A stretch of DNA of 64,000 nt from Streptomyces sp. NP160 (GTDB taxonomy: Bacteria; Actinomycetota; Actinomycetes; Actinomycetales; Quadrisphaeraceae). The notes under the pieces are model-generated. The model worked only from the letters and a program-made list of their open reading frames with translations. It had not been told where the DNA came from and made no database searches. Where the stretch lies: positions 23,804 through 87,803 of the forward strand of contig NZ_VDMJ01000031.1 of the NCBI RefSeq assembly GCF_006335115.1, read 5' to 3'. A program made the position numbers and the translations under genes. Positions 12,031 to 21,660 of the stretch are shown one piece after another (position 1 is the stretch's first letter; each line of letters begins with the position of its first letter).

Positions 12031-12078
12031 GCCCCCAGCAGGGCCGCCGGCGGGTGCTTCTGCATGCTGGGCCGGACG
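12000..12078. repeat. 79-bp inverted-repeat element, GCATGCAGAAGT family, copy B
   Basis: Arms at 12000-12022 and 12056-12078 pair with two mismatches around a 33-base loop. It overlaps the last 31 bases of the AbiEi/DUF559 gene and ends one base before the convergent uracil permease stop. The loop shares GAGCCCC and GGCC words with copy A, consistent with common origin. Confidence 0.9.
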
Positions 12079-12079
12079 T

Positions 12080-13393
12080 TCAGGGGCGGTAGGCGGGAGT
12101 GGCGGGCTCGCTGCCCGGCCCAGCGCCGGGGTCGGTGCCGCGCCAGCGGCCCAGCGCGGCCATGAGGTGGTAGAGCCCGACGGCGGCGACGGTGCCGAGC
12201 GCGATGCCGGTGAGCGTCAGGTCCCCGACGGTCAGCGTGTAGTCCGCGATCCCGATGACGAGCGCCACCCCGGCGCTGGTCAGCACGGCCGGGCGGGAGA
12301 AGTCGACCCGGGCCTGCACCCAGATCCGCGCGCCCAGCACGCCGATGAGCCCGTACAGCACCGTGCCCGCGCCGCCGAGCACGCCGACGGGGACGCTGGC
12401 GATGACCGCGCCGAACTTCGGGCACAGGCTGAGCACCAGCGCGGCGCCGGCGGCCACGGCGTAGGCCGCGGTGGAGTAGACGCGGCTCGCGGCCATGACG
12501 CCGATGTTCTCCGCGTACGTGGTGGTGCCGGAGCCGCCGCCGAGACCGGCGAGGGTGGTGGCGAGGCCGTCGGCCACGAGCGCCCGCCCGGTGAGGGGGT
12601 CGAGGTCGCGCCCGGTGAGCGCGGCGACGGAGCGGACGTGACCGACGTTCTCCGCCACGAGCACCAGCACCACCGGGACGAAGACGGCGATGACCGCGAG
12701 GTCGAACGCCGGGGTGGAGAACGTCGGCAGGCCCACCCAGTCGGCGGCCCGCACCGCCGAGAAGTCGACCTCGCCGCGCACGACGGCCACGAGGTAGCCG
12801 ACCAGCACCCCGAGCAGGATCGACAGCCGCCCCAGCAGACCGCGCAGCAGCACCGACGCCAGCACGATCGCGGCGATCGTCACGACGGCGGTGACCGGTC
12901 CGCCCTTGACGTTGTTCCACGCCGCGGGGGCGAGGTTCAGGCCGATGAGGGCCACGATCGTGCCGGTGACGGCCGGCGGCAGCAGCCTCTCGATCCACCC
13001 CGGCCCGGCACGGTGCACCAGCAGGCCGACCAGCGCCAGGAGCACGCCGGTCACGACGACGCCGCCCAGCGCCGCGCCCGGGCCGCCCGAGGCCTGCGCG
13101 GCGCTGATCGGCGCGATGAACGCGAAGCTCGAACCGAGGTAGCTGGGCAGGCGCCCGCGCGTCAGCAGCAGGAACAGCGCCGTGCCGACGGCCGAGAAGA
13201 ACAGCGTGGTCGACGGCGGGAAGCCGGTGATGAGCGGCACGAGGAAGGTCGCGCCGAACATCGCCACGACGTGCTGCAGCCCGATGCCGACCGTGCGCGG
13301 CCAGCTCAGCCGCTCCTCGGGCGCCACCACGGCCCCCGGCGCGACGGTGCGCCCGTCCCCGTGCAGCTGCCAGAACCCGCCCGTGCGCGCCAC
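12080..13393 (-). CDS. uraA: Uracil permease (NCS2 family)
   Basis: A 437-residue polytopic membrane protein of the nucleobase:cation symporter-2 family. Diagnostic segments are the N-terminal GLQHVVAMFGATFLVPLITG, the substrate-region VLVLVAENVGHVRSVAALTG with its conserved Glu, and GGGSGTTTYAENIGVMAASRVYS, which resembles the UraA-type GPPNTTYGENIGVM more than the xanthine/urate type. About 14 membrane segments are expected. It probably imports uracil with protons. The GTG start is preceded by GAGGG. It is convergent with the AbiEi/DUF559 gene, with only an inverted-repeat arm between them. Confidence 0.87.
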   Translation of the reverse strand: MARTGGFWQLHGDGRTVAPGAVVAPEERLSWPRTVGIGLQHVVAMFGATFLVPLITGFPPSTTLFFSAVGTALFLLLTRGRLPSYLGSSFAFIAPISAAQASGGPGAALGGVVVTGVLLALVGLLVHRAGPGWIERLLPPAVTGTIVALIGLNLAPAAWNNVKGGPVTAVVTIAAIVLASVLLRGLLGRLSILLGVLVGYLVAVVRGEVDFSAVRAADWVGLPTFSTPAFDLAVIAVFVPVVLVLVAENVGHVRSVAALTGRDLDPLTGRALVADGLATTLAGLGGGSGTTTYAENIGVMAASRVYSTAAYAVAAGAALVLSLCPKFGAVIASVPVGVLGGAGTVLYGLIGVLGARIWVQARVDFSRPAVLTSAGVALVIGIADYTLTVGDLTLTGIALGTVAAVGLYHLMAALGRWRGTDPGAGPGSEPATPAYRP

Positions 13394-13482
13394 GAACCCT
13401 CACCCTCACCCGTGCTGTGCCGCCGCCCGTGCTGCGCGGCCAGCAGACGCTAGTGGGTCGGCGGGAGCGGGCTGGACGGGCC

Positions 13483-14355
13483 TCAGAACAGGACGGTCGC
13501 GAAGGTGCCCACGCGCTCGAACCCCACGGCCTCGTAGGCCCTGACCGCCCGCGTGTTGTAGTCGTTCACGTAGAGGCTGACCACGGGGTACCCGGCAGCC
13601 TGGGTCGACAGGACGACGGCGGCCATGCCCGGCTCCGCGATGCCGCGCCCGCGGTGCTCGGGGTGCACCCACACGCCCTGCACCTGCGCGACCCCGGGCG
13701 CGACGGCCCCGAGCTCGGCCTTGAAGACCACCTCGCGCGAGCTCCCGGTGCCCTCGATGCGCACGTAGGAGCGGCCGGCGGTCACCAGCTCCTCCACCCG
13801 GCGGCGGTACGTGGCGCCGCCGTCGCCGACCGTCGGCGAGTAGCCGACCTCCTCGGTGAACATGGCGATGCAGGCGGGGACCAGGACGTCGAGGTCCTCG
13901 GCGGTGGCGCGACGCACCTCGGTGTCGGGCGCGACCAGCGGCGGGGTGCGGATGGCCATGAGCGGCTGGTCGGGCCGAACGTCGCGGGCCGGTCCCCAGC
14001 TGCCCTGCAGCCGGTCCCACAGCCCCAGGACCGCGGGTGCCGAGCCGACCAGGGACGAGCACCGGCGGCCGGCGCGCCGTGCGCGCGCGGCGAAGGCGTC
14101 CAGGGCCTGCGCCTGCTCGGCCGGCGGCATCGAGGTGCTCAGCACGGGCACGAGGTTGGCGCCGTCCCAGCAGATGCCGGTCAGGCGGCCCGGGCCGCCC
14201 CAGCCCCACAGCTGCCCGCCCAGCCGGGCGGGTGCAGCGCCCACGGCGGCCACGCGGCTCGTGACGAAGATGCTCGCCACCGGGTCCTGCGCGCACAGCG
14301 CGAGGACGTCGGCGCGGTCGGCGTCGTCGAGGACGCGCAGCGGGCTGCGGAACAC
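13483..14355 (-). CDS. GNAT N-acetyltransferase with N-terminal DUF4081
   Basis: A protein of about 290 residues: an N-terminal DUF4081 region (LRVLDDADRADVLALCAQDPVASIFVTSR) followed by a GNAT domain with the acetyl-CoA binding segment VQGVWVHPEHRGRGIAEPGM and the terminal NDYNTRAVRAYEAVGFERVGTFATVLF. This two-domain protein is regularly found next to ispG in actinobacteria, but its substrate is not known. I prefer the GTG at 14355 because CAGGA lies 7 bases upstream and the conserved domain begins right after it; an upstream start at 14445 is possible. Confidence 0.82.
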   Translation of the reverse strand: MFRSPLRVLDDADRADVLALCAQDPVASIFVTSRVAAVGAAPARLGGQLWGWGGPGRLTGICWDGANLVPVLSTSMPPAEQAQALDAFAARARRAGRRCSSLVGSAPAVLGLWDRLQGSWGPARDVRPDQPLMAIRTPPLVAPDTEVRRATAEDLDVLVPACIAMFTEEVGYSPTVGDGGATYRRRVEELVTAGRSYVRIEGTGSSREVVFKAELGAVAPGVAQVQGVWVHPEHRGRGIAEPGMAAVVLSTQAAGYPVVSLYVNDYNTRAVRAYEAVGFERVGTFATVLF

Positions 14356-14469
14356 AGCGGCATCCTGCCGGTCCGCGCGGAGCCCGCGACCGGGGAGGTT
14401 CCCGATCGGCCCGCCCAGCGCGCCGCCGGCCCGGCGACCGACCACGTCCAGCCGGCCCTCAGCGCACCG

Positions 14470-15633
14470 TCAGCCGACGGAGACGGAGGGAGCGGCGCCC
14501 TCGACCTCGCCCATCTCGGCGGCCAGGCGGTTGGCCTCCTCGATGAGGGTGGCGACGATGTCGTGCTCGGGGACGGTCTTGATGACCTGCCCCTTGACGA
14601 AGATCTGCCCCTTGCCGTTGCCGGAGGCGACGCCGAGGTCGGCCTCGCGGGCCTCGCCGGGACCGTTGACGACGCAGCCCATGACGGCCACGCGCAGCGG
14701 CACGCTCATGCCCTCCAGGCCGGCGGTGACCTCGTCGGCGAGGGTGTAGACGTCCACCTGGGCCCGCCCGCAGGAGGGGCAGGACACGATCTCGAGCTTG
14801 CGCTCGCGCAGGTTCAGCGACTGCAGGATCTGGATGCCGACCTTGACCTCCTCGACCGGAGGCGCGGACAGCGAGACGCGGATGGTGTCGCCGATGCCCT
14901 TGCTCAGCAGCGCGCCGAAGGCCGTGGCCGACTTGATGGTGCCCTGGAAGGCGGGGCCGGCCTCCGTCACGCCGAGGTGCAGCGGCCAGTCGCCCTTCTC
15001 GGCGAGGAGCTCGTAGGCCCGCACCATGACCACGGGGTCGTTGTGCTTGACGGAGATCTTGAAGTCGTGGAAGTCGTGCTCCTCGAACAGCGAGGCCTCC
15101 CACACCGCGGACTCCACGAGGGCCTCCGGGGTGGGCTTGCCGTACTTGTCCAGGAGGCGCTTGTCGAGGGAGCCGGCGTTGACGCCGATCCGGATCGAGG
15201 TGCCGTGGTCCTTCGCCGCGCGGGCGATCTCCTTGACCTGGTCGTCGAACTTGCGGATGTTGCCCGGGTTCACGCGGACCGCGGCGCATCCGGCCTCGAT
15301 GGCCGTGAAGACGTACTTCGGCTGGAAGTGGATGTCGGCGATCACGGGGATCTGCGACTTCTTGGCGATGATGTGCAGCACGTCGGCGTCGTCCTGGCTG
15401 GGGCAGGCGACGCGCACGATGTCGCACCCGGACGCGGTCAGCTCGGCGATCTGCTGCAGCGTGGCGTTGATGTTCGTCGTCGGCGTCGTCGTCATGGACT
15501 GCACGCTCACCGGCGACTCGCTGCCGACCCCGACGGAGCCGACCTTGATCTGCCGGGTGGGACGACGGGGCGCCAGGACGGGCGGCGCCTCCTTGACGCT
15601 CGGCATGCCGAGGCTGACCGGGACCGATGCCAT
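14470..15633 (-). CDS. ispG: 4-hydroxy-3-methylbut-2-en-1-yl diphosphate synthase IspG
   Basis: A 387-residue iron-sulfur enzyme that converts methylerythritol cyclodiphosphate to HMBPP in the MEP isoprenoid pathway. The N-terminal TIM barrel has [20 protein letters not shown] and [11 protein letters not shown]. The [4Fe-4S] ligands are the cysteines of CPSCGR (about residue 285) and of [10 protein letters not shown] (about residue 318). It lies downstream of rseP and dxr on the same strand, so two MEP-pathway enzymes are clustered, as in most actinobacteria. The frame has no upstream competitor; the ATG at 15633 fits homologue length. Confidence 0.97.
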   Translation of the reverse strand: MASVPVSLGMPSVKEAPPVLAPRRPTRQIKVGSVGVGSESPVSVQSMTTTPTTNINATLQQIAELTASGCDIVRVACPSQDDADVLHIIAKKSQIPVIADIHFQPKYVFTAIEAGCAAVRVNPGNIRKFDDQVKEIARAAKDHGTSIRIGVNAGSLDKRLLDKYGKPTPEALVESAVWEASLFEEHDFHDFKISVKHNDPVVMVRAYELLAEKGDWPLHLGVTEAGPAFQGTIKSATAFGALLSKGIGDTIRVSLSAPPVEEVKVGIQILQSLNLRERKLEIVSCPSCGRAQVDVYTLADEVTAGLEGMSVPLRVAVMGCVVNGPGEAREADLGVASGNGKGQIFVKGQVIKTVPEHDIVATLIEEANRLAAEMGEVEGAAPSVSVG

Positions 15634-15663
15634 GCGACCAGTATCCCCCGCCGCCCGCGGGCC

Positions 15664-17067
15664 TCATCCCAGGGTGATCGGCCTCACGACGTCGGCGTAG
15701 AGCAGCAGCCCGGACATGGCGATGATCACCAGCGTGACCGCGTAGGTGACGGGCAGCAGCTTGGCGAGGTCGAACGGCCCGGGGTCGGGGCGGCCGCGCC
15801 AGGAGGCCACCTTCCGGCGGGCGCCCTCCCACAGCGCCCCGGCCACGTGGCCGCCGTCCAGCGGCAGCAGCGGCACGAGGTTGAAGACGAACAGCGCGAG
15901 GTTCAGCGACCCGAGCACCGACACGATGGCGGCCACCCGCTGGCCGGTGGAGGTGAAGAGGTCGCTGCTGGCGATCTCCCCCGAGAGCCGCCCGACGCCC
16001 ACGATGCCGATCGGGCCGTTGGGGTCCCGCGGCCCGTCGCCGAAGGCGGCCTGCGCCACCCCGACCATGCGCTGCGGCAGCGTCAGCACGATCTTGGCGA
16101 CGCTCCAGGTCTGCTCCGCCACGAACCCGGGGACCGCGGTGACGGGCTGGGCCACCACCTCGGTGGTGGGCGTGACGCCCAGGAAGCCGACCCGGTCGGT
16201 GAGCACCTGCCCGTCGGCGCCGGTCTCCACCGCGCCCGAGGAGGAGACCCGCGCCACCTCGTTGGGGATGATCGGCGCCTGCAGGGTGAGCTGCTGCCCG
16301 CCGCGCTCGACGACGATCGGGACGGTCCTGTCGGCCGAGGCCCGGATGGCCTGCTGGACGCGGGTCCAGTCGCCGTCCGCGGCGACGCCGTCCACGGAGA
16401 CGATGCGGTCGCCCTGCTGCAGCCCGGCCTGCGCGGCGGGGCTGGCGGGGTCGTCGGCGGCGCACTCGGTCTGCGTGCTGCCCGCGGGCAGCACGCACTG
16501 GGAGACCGAGCTCACCACGGGCGTGGTCTCGGGCAGGCCGGTGGTGGTGGTGTAGGCGCCGAGCAGCACCGTGGCGATGACGAGGTTGACCACCGGACCG
16601 CCGAGCATGATGACGATGCGCTTGCGCACGGGCAGGCGGTGGAAGGAGCGGTGCTCCTCCCCGGGCACCACCTCCTCGGCGGCCTGGGCGCGCGCGTCGG
16701 CGGCCATCTGCGCGAACGGGCCCTGGCGCCGCTCGCGGCGCACGCGGTCCGCGGCGGCCCGGTCGCCCTCCAGGGCGCGGGCCTCGTCGTCGACGCGCTC
16801 CTCCACCACGGCGGTGAGCGGGGCGTACATGCCGACCATGCGCACGTAGCCGCCCAGCGGGACGGCCTTGACGCCGTACTCGGTCTCACCGCGCCGGCGC
16901 GACCACAGGGTGGGCCCGAAGCCCACCATGTACTGCGTCACCTTCACGCCGAACCGCTTGGCCGGCAGCAGGTGCCCGACCTCGTGCAGCGCGATGGAGA
17001 CCCCCAGGCCGAGGACGAACACCCCGACCCCGACGACCCACGCCACGACCTCGCCCACCGAGCCCAC
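15664..17067 (-). CDS. rseP: Site-2 intramembrane metalloprotease, RseP/Rip1 family
   Basis: A 467-residue M50 zinc protease. The HExxH motif is HEVGH at residues 28-32 within the first membrane segment, and the C-terminal zinc-ligand motif is LDGGH near residue 401. A PDZ domain lies between (DDPASPAAQAGLQQGDRIVSVDG). Family members cut membrane-bound anti-sigma factors and control envelope stress responses. Residues 85-150 form an extra charged loop after the second hydrophobic segment. The GTG start is three bases from the dxr stop, so the two genes are likely co-transcribed, with ispG downstream. Confidence 0.93.
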   Translation of the reverse strand: MGSVGEVVAWVVGVGVFVLGLGVSIALHEVGHLLPAKRFGVKVTQYMVGFGPTLWSRRRGETEYGVKAVPLGGYVRMVGMYAPLTAVVEERVDDEARALEGDRAAADRVRRERRQGPFAQMAADARAQAAEEVVPGEEHRSFHRLPVRKRIVIMLGGPVVNLVIATVLLGAYTTTTGLPETTPVVSSVSQCVLPAGSTQTECAADDPASPAAQAGLQQGDRIVSVDGVAADGDWTRVQQAIRASADRTVPIVVERGGQQLTLQAPIIPNEVARVSSSGAVETGADGQVLTDRVGFLGVTPTTEVVAQPVTAVPGFVAEQTWSVAKIVLTLPQRMVGVAQAAFGDGPRDPNGPIGIVGVGRLSGEIASSDLFTSTGQRVAAIVSVLGSLNLALFVFNLVPLLPLDGGHVAGALWEGARRKVASWRGRPDPGPFDLAKLLPVTYAVTLVIIAMSGLLLYADVVRPITLG

Positions 17068-17070
17068 CCC

Positions 17071-18267
17071 TCAGACCCCCACCAGCTCGCGGGCGCGCGT
17101 GCGCGCCCAGTCCTCCGCCGCCAGCACGTCGTCCACCGTCAGCCCCTCACCTGGGAGCGCGCTGTGCTCCCCCACCACGGCGGTGACGGTGTCCACGATG
17201 CCCAGGAAGGGCAGCCTCCGTGCGAGGAACGCCGCCACGCACTCCTCGTTGGCGGCGTTGAACACCGCCGGTGCGGTCCCGCCCGCGGTCGCGGCCGACC
17301 GGGCGAGGGCCACGGCGGGGAACGCCTGCTCGTCGAGCGGCTCGAAGGTCCACGCGGTCGCCTGCGTCCAGTCGATGCCGTAGTCGGCGCGCTCCACGCG
17401 GTCGGGCCACCCCATGCCCAGGGATATCGGCAGGCGCATGTCCGGGGGTGAGCACTGGGCGAGGGTCGAGCCGTCGGTGAACTCCACCATCGAGTGCACC
17501 ACCGACTGCGGGTGGACGACGACGTCGATGCGCTCCAGCGGGAGGTCGAAGAGCAGGTGCGCCTCCACCACCTCCAGGGCCTTGTTGACCATGGTCGCGG
17601 AGTTGGTGGTGACCACCGGGCCCATCGCCCACGTGGGGTGGGCCAGCGCCTGCTCCGGGGTGACGCCGGCCAGCGACTCCCGCGAGCGCCCGCGGAACGG
17701 CCCGCCCGACGCCGTGAGCACCAGCCGGCGCACCTCGTCGGGGCTGCCGCCGCGCAGGCACTGGGCGAGGGCGGAGTGCTCGGAGTCGACCGGCACCACC
17801 TGGCCGGGCGCGGCGAGGGCCTTGACCAGCGGTCCGCCCACCACCAGCGACTCCTTGTTGGCCAGCGCGAGGGTGGTGCCCGCCTCCAGGGCGGCGAGCG
17901 TGGGCCGCAGGCCCACCGAGCCCGTCATGCCGTTGAGGACGACGTCGGCGGGCCGGCGGGCCAGCTCGACCGCGGCCTCCGGCCCCGCCAGCACCTCCGG
18001 CGCCCAGCCGGGGCGCCCGGCCTCGCGGGCGGCGGTGGACAGGTGCTCGCGCAGCACGGGCTCCGCGGTGGGGTCGGCCACGCCGACGGCCTGCACGTCC
18101 AGGCGCGCCGCCTGCTCGGCCAGCTGCCGCAGCCGCGCGGGGTCGGACCCGCCGGCGGCCACGGCCACCACGCGGAAGCGCTCGGGTGCGCTGACGACGA
18201 CGTCCTCGGCCTGCGTGCCGATCGACCCGGTGGAACCGAGGAGGACGACGTCGCGCGTGCTGCTCAC
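17071..18267 (-). CDS. dxr: 1-deoxy-D-xylulose 5-phosphate reductoisomerase
   Basis: A 398-residue enzyme catalysing the second MEP-pathway step, DXP to MEP with NADPH. The nucleotide-binding GSTGSIG is near the N-terminus, followed by NKESLVVGG, the metal-binding DSEHSA, and [23 protein letters not shown] in the catalytic domain. I take the GTG at 18267 ([10 protein letters not shown]) because GAGGA lies about 7 bases upstream; the frame is open far upstream but antisense to another gene. It diverges from the flippase-like gene with only a 31-base spacer. Confidence 0.97.
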   Translation of the reverse strand: MSSTRDVVLLGSTGSIGTQAEDVVVSAPERFRVVAVAAGGSDPARLRQLAEQAARLDVQAVGVADPTAEPVLREHLSTAAREAGRPGWAPEVLAGPEAAVELARRPADVVLNGMTGSVGLRPTLAALEAGTTLALANKESLVVGGPLVKALAAPGQVVPVDSEHSALAQCLRGGSPDEVRRLVLTASGGPFRGRSRESLAGVTPEQALAHPTWAMGPVVTTNSATMVNKALEVVEAHLLFDLPLERIDVVVHPQSVVHSMVEFTDGSTLAQCSPPDMRLPISLGMGWPDRVERADYGIDWTQATAWTFEPLDEQAFPAVALARSAATAGGTAPAVFNAANEECVAAFLARRLPFLGIVDTVTAVVGEHSALPGEGLTVDDVLAAEDWARTRARELVGV

Positions 18268-18298
18268 GCACCCATCCTCGCGCGCCCATGATGGGGCC

Positions 18299-19333
18299 GT
18301 GAGCAGCACGGCCGTCGCGGCGAGACCGGCCCCCTCGTGGTGGCGCCTCACGCGCTGGGCGCTCGTGGTGCTGCTGCTGGGCGTGGTCGTGGTCGAGCTG
18401 GTGGCCGGTCGCCGCGACGTGCTGCGGGCGCTGCGCGCCGTGAGCGACCCGGTCTGGTGGGCGCTGGGGCTGGCGGCCGTGGTCGACCTGGCCTCCATGC
18501 TGGCGTACGCGGTGATGCAGCGGCGGCTGCTGCTCGGTGCGGGCGTGCCGCGGCGCTCGGCCCGGCGGTGGCCCACCACCGCCCTCGCCTTCGAGGCGCA
18601 CTCGCTGAGCATCTCCCTGCCCGGCGGCCCGGTGTTCTCCACCGCGCACAACTTCGCGCGGATGACCGCGCTCGGTGCCCCGCGCCCGACGGCGACCTGG
18701 GTGATCGCCGTCAGCGGGGTGCTCTCGTCGGCGGCGCTGGCCCTGCTCGGCGCGGCCGCCGGCGTCTGGACCGGCGCGCGCGGAGACCTCGGGCACCTGC
18801 TGGCGGCGGCCGCGGTCTTCGTCGTCGTCGTGGTGGCGGCGCGGCTGCTGGGCGCCCACCGGGGGTGGGCGTCGACGGTCCACGACGTCACCACCGCGGG
18901 GCTCGCGCGCCTCTCGGGACGCCGTCCCCGCACGGGCGCCGCGCTACACCGGGTGCACGAGGGGGTCCACGGCCTGGCGGCGGTGAGGGTCCGCCCGGTC
19001 ACGTGGGTCTGGGCGGGCGCGGGGGCGCTGGCCAACTGGATGCTGGACGCGGCGGCGCTGTGGCTGTGCTGCACGGCTGCGGGCCTCGACGACCTGAGGC
19101 CCGAGCACGTGCTGCTGGCCTACACCGCGGCCATGGCTGCGGCGTCCTTCCCGCTGGTGCCGGCGGGGCTGGGCGTGGTGGACGCCGCGCTCACGGTGGG
19201 GCTGGTCACGGCCGGTGCGACGCCCGGCGAGGCCCTGGCCGCCGACGTGCTCTACCGGGCGGTCAGCCTGGGTCTGGTCGGGGGCAGCGGCTGGGTGCTC
19301 TGGGGGCTGCACCGGAGGCGCCGACCGGCCTAG
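18299..19333 (+). CDS. Lysylphosphatidylglycerol-synthase-type (UPF0104) membrane protein
   Basis: A membrane protein of about 344 residues with 7-9 hydrophobic segments and the UPF0104 pattern: [41 protein letters not shown] in the middle, and [19 protein letters not shown] near the C-terminus. The family includes the MprF flippase domain and glycolipid-modifying proteins; the substrate here is unknown. The GTG at 18299 gives only a weak ribosome-binding site. The 31-base spacer to divergent dxr leaves almost no room for separate promoters, so promoter elements probably lie inside dxr. gabT starts 10 bases after its stop. Confidence 0.8.
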   Translation: MSSTAVAARPAPSWWRLTRWALVVLLLGVVVVELVAGRRDVLRALRAVSDPVWWALGLAAVVDLASMLAYAVMQRRLLLGAGVPRRSARRWPTTALAFEAHSLSISLPGGPVFSTAHNFARMTALGAPRPTATWVIAVSGVLSSAALALLGAAAGVWTGARGDLGHLLAAAAVFVVVVVAARLLGAHRGWASTVHDVTTAGLARLSGRRPRTGAALHRVHEGVHGLAAVRVRPVTWVWAGAGALANWMLDAAALWLCCTAAGLDDLRPEHVLLAYTAAMAAASFPLVPAGLGVVDAALTVGLVTAGATPGEALAADVLYRAVSLGLVGGSGWVLWGLHRRRRPA

Positions 19334-19343
19334 CCTGGCCGCC

Positions 19344-20732
19344 ATGACCACCACGGCCGACCCCCGCTCGTCCACCGGGACCTCCCGCGAGCCGCTCGAG
19401 CAGGTCCGCAGGCTCGTCACCGAGGTCCCCGGCCCGCGCTCGAGGGCGCTGCAGGAGCGGCGCCTCGCCGCGGTGAGCAGGGGCGTCGGCTCGACGCTGC
19501 CGGTGTTCGTGGAGCGCGGCGAGGGCGCCGTGCTGCTCGACGCGGACGGCAACCAGCTCATCGACCTGGGCGCCGGCATCGCGGTGGTGAACGTCGGCCA
19601 CGCCCAGCCGCGCGTGGTGGACCGCGTGCAGCAGCAGGTGGCCGACTTCACCCACACCTGCTTCATGGTCACCCCCTACGAGGAGTACGTGGCCGTGTGC
19701 GAGGCGCTCGTGCGGCTGGCCCCGGTCGACGGGCCCGCCAAGGCCGCGCTGTTCAACACCGGCTCCGAGGCCGTTGAGAACGCCGTGAAGATCGCCCGGC
19801 ACGCCACCGGCCGCGACGCCGTCGTCGTCTTCGACCACGCCTACCACGGCCGCACCAACCTCACGATGGCCATGACCGCCAAGGCCATGCCCTACAAGAA
19901 GGGCTTCGGGCCGTTCGCGGGCGAGGTCTACCGCGCCCCCATGAGCTACCCCTTCCGCGACCCGGAGGGCATGACCGGCGAGCAGGCCGCGGCCCGCGCG
20001 ATCGCCGTCATCGAGGCGCAGGTGGGCGCCGACCAGGTGGCGTGCGTCGTCATCGAGCCCGTCCAGGGCGAGGGCGGCTTCGTCGAGCCCGCCCCCGGCT
20101 TCCTCCCCGCCCTGGCCGCCTGGTGCCGCGAGAACGGCGCGCTGTTCGTCGCGGACGAGGTGCAGACCGGCTTCGCGCGCACGGGCGACGTCTTCGCCTG
20201 CGAGCGCGAGGGCGTCCGCCCGGACCTGGTCACCATCGCCAAGGGCGTGGCCGGAGGGCTGCCGCTGGCCGGCGTGGTGGGGCGCGCCGACGCCATGGAC
20301 GCCGTGCACACCGGTGGCCTCGGCGGCACCTACGGCGGCAACCCGGTGGCGTGCGCCGCGGCGCTGGGCGCGCTGGAGGCGATGGCCGACCTCGACCTCG
20401 TGGGCGCGGCCCGCAGCATCGAGGAGCGGATGGTGCCGCGGCTGCTCGCGCTGAAGGCGCAGCGCCCCGGCATCGGCGACGTGCGCGGGCGCGGCGCCAT
20501 GCTGGCGATCGAGGTGGTGCAGACCGAGGGCGGCGTCGCCACGCTCGCGCCCGACGCCGCCGGCGCCGCCGCCATCAGCGCCGCGTGCCACGCGGCCGGC
20601 GTGGTCACGCTGACCTGCGGCACGTACGGCAACGTGCTGCGGTTCCTGCCGCCGCTGACCATCGAGCCGGCCCTCCTCGACGACGCCCTCGACGTCCTCG
20701 AGACGGCGGTGCTGTCAGCGCTGGCGGGCTGA
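19344..20732 (+). CDS. gabT: 4-aminobutyrate aminotransferase
   Basis: A 462-residue class III PLP-dependent transaminase that moves the amino group of GABA to 2-oxoglutarate. It has FNTGSEAVENAVKIAR, DHAYHGRTNLTMAMTAK, EPVQGEGGFVEP, ADEVQTGFARTG and the PLP lysine at residue 300 in TIAKGVAGGLPL. The N-terminus (TEVPGPRS) and GLGGTYGGNPVACAAAL match actinobacterial GabT. No succinate-semialdehyde dehydrogenase is adjacent. It is the second gene after the flippase-like protein. A second, different aminotransferase lies at 28.6 kb. Confidence 0.93.
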   Translation: MTTTADPRSSTGTSREPLEQVRRLVTEVPGPRSRALQERRLAAVSRGVGSTLPVFVERGEGAVLLDADGNQLIDLGAGIAVVNVGHAQPRVVDRVQQQVADFTHTCFMVTPYEEYVAVCEALVRLAPVDGPAKAALFNTGSEAVENAVKIARHATGRDAVVVFDHAYHGRTNLTMAMTAKAMPYKKGFGPFAGEVYRAPMSYPFRDPEGMTGEQAAARAIAVIEAQVGADQVACVVIEPVQGEGGFVEPAPGFLPALAAWCRENGALFVADEVQTGFARTGDVFACEREGVRPDLVTIAKGVAGGLPLAGVVGRADAMDAVHTGGLGGTYGGNPVACAAALGALEAMADLDLVGAARSIEERMVPRLLALKAQRPGIGDVRGRGAMLAIEVVQTEGGVATLAPDAAGAAAISAACHAAGVVTLTCGTYGNVLRFLPPLTIEPALLDDALDVLETAVLSALAG

Positions 20733-20756
20733 CCCGGTCGGGTCCACGCTGCCGGG

Positions 20757-21650
20757 GTGACGTTCGACCCCGGCGGCAGGATCGACCCCGGCCGCGCATC
20801 GCGCGGCGGTGGCGGTGGGAGGCGCGGCGTCGCCGTGGGGGGCGGCATCGGCGGCCTGCTGCTCCTGCTGGTGGGCGCCTACTTCGGCGTGGACCTGTCC
20901 GGCATCACCGGCGGCCAGCAGGCCAGCTCCGGCGGGGGCCAGCAGGGCCAGGCCGTCAGCGGTGACGAGGCCTTCCAGGACTGCACGTCCGGGCAGGCGG
21001 CCAACGAGGACGTCGACTGCCGCGTCATCGCCACCGCCGAGTCGCTCGACGCCGTGTGGGGGCAGCTGCTGCCCGGTGAGTACGCACCGCCGCAGCTCAC
21101 GCTCTTCACCGGCGCCGTCAGCACGGCCTGCGGGGACGCCACGAGCGAGGTGGGCCCGTTCTACTGCCCAGGCGACCGGACGGCGTACTTCGACACGGCC
21201 TTCTTCCAGGAGCTGACCGACAGGTTCGGCGCCAGCGGCGGGCCGCTCGCGCAGGAGTACGTGGTGGCGCACGAGTTCGGGCACGCCGTGCAGGACCAGC
21301 AGGGCCTGCTCGCCGCCGTCCAGGGCGACCGGGCCGGGGCGGACTCGGCCGCGGTGCGCAGCGAGCTGCAGGCCGACTGCTTCGCCGGGGTGTGGGCGCA
21401 CCACGCCGCGTCCACGCCCGACCCGGACACCGGCCGGCCGCTGCTGCAGCCGCTGACGCAGACCGACGTCTCCGACGCGCTGTCAGCGGCGGCGTCCGTC
21501 GGTGACGACCGGATCCAGGAGGCGGCCACCGGCCGCACCGACCCGGAGACGTACACGCACGGCACCGCCGAGCAGCGCCAGCGGTGGTTCTCCACCGGCT
21601 ACGACTCGGGCGACCCCGGCACCTGCGACACCAGCGCCGCCCAGCTCTGA
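20757..21650 (+). CDS. YpfJ-type neutral zinc metallopeptidase
   Basis: A 297-residue protein. It has a basic, Gly-rich N-terminus, one membrane anchor (GIGGLLLLLVGAYFGV, about residues 29-44), a Gln/Gly/Ser linker and then a catalytic domain with HEFGH at residues 172-176. The downstream RSELQADCFAGVWA supplies the third zinc ligand (Glu). The family resembles E. coli YpfJ, whose substrates are not defined. The topology suggests that the catalytic domain faces outward. The GTG start is 24 bases after the gabT stop on the same strand. Confidence 0.85.
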   Translation: MTFDPGGRIDPGRASRGGGGGRRGVAVGGGIGGLLLLLVGAYFGVDLSGITGGQQASSGGGQQGQAVSGDEAFQDCTSGQAANEDVDCRVIATAESLDAVWGQLLPGEYAPPQLTLFTGAVSTACGDATSEVGPFYCPGDRTAYFDTAFFQELTDRFGASGGPLAQEYVVAHEFGHAVQDQQGLLAAVQGDRAGADSAAVRSELQADCFAGVWAHHAASTPDPDTGRPLLQPLTQTDVSDALSAAASVGDDRIQEAATGRTDPETYTHGTAEQRQRWFSTGYDSGDPGTCDTSAAQL

Positions 21651-21660
21651 GGGCCGGCGG

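Noticed and set aside
13417..17451. Plus-strand frame of 1344 codons antisense to the GNAT, ispG, rseP and dxr genes
   Set aside because: It covers four convincing genes on the other strand and shows no domain; it is due to GC bias.
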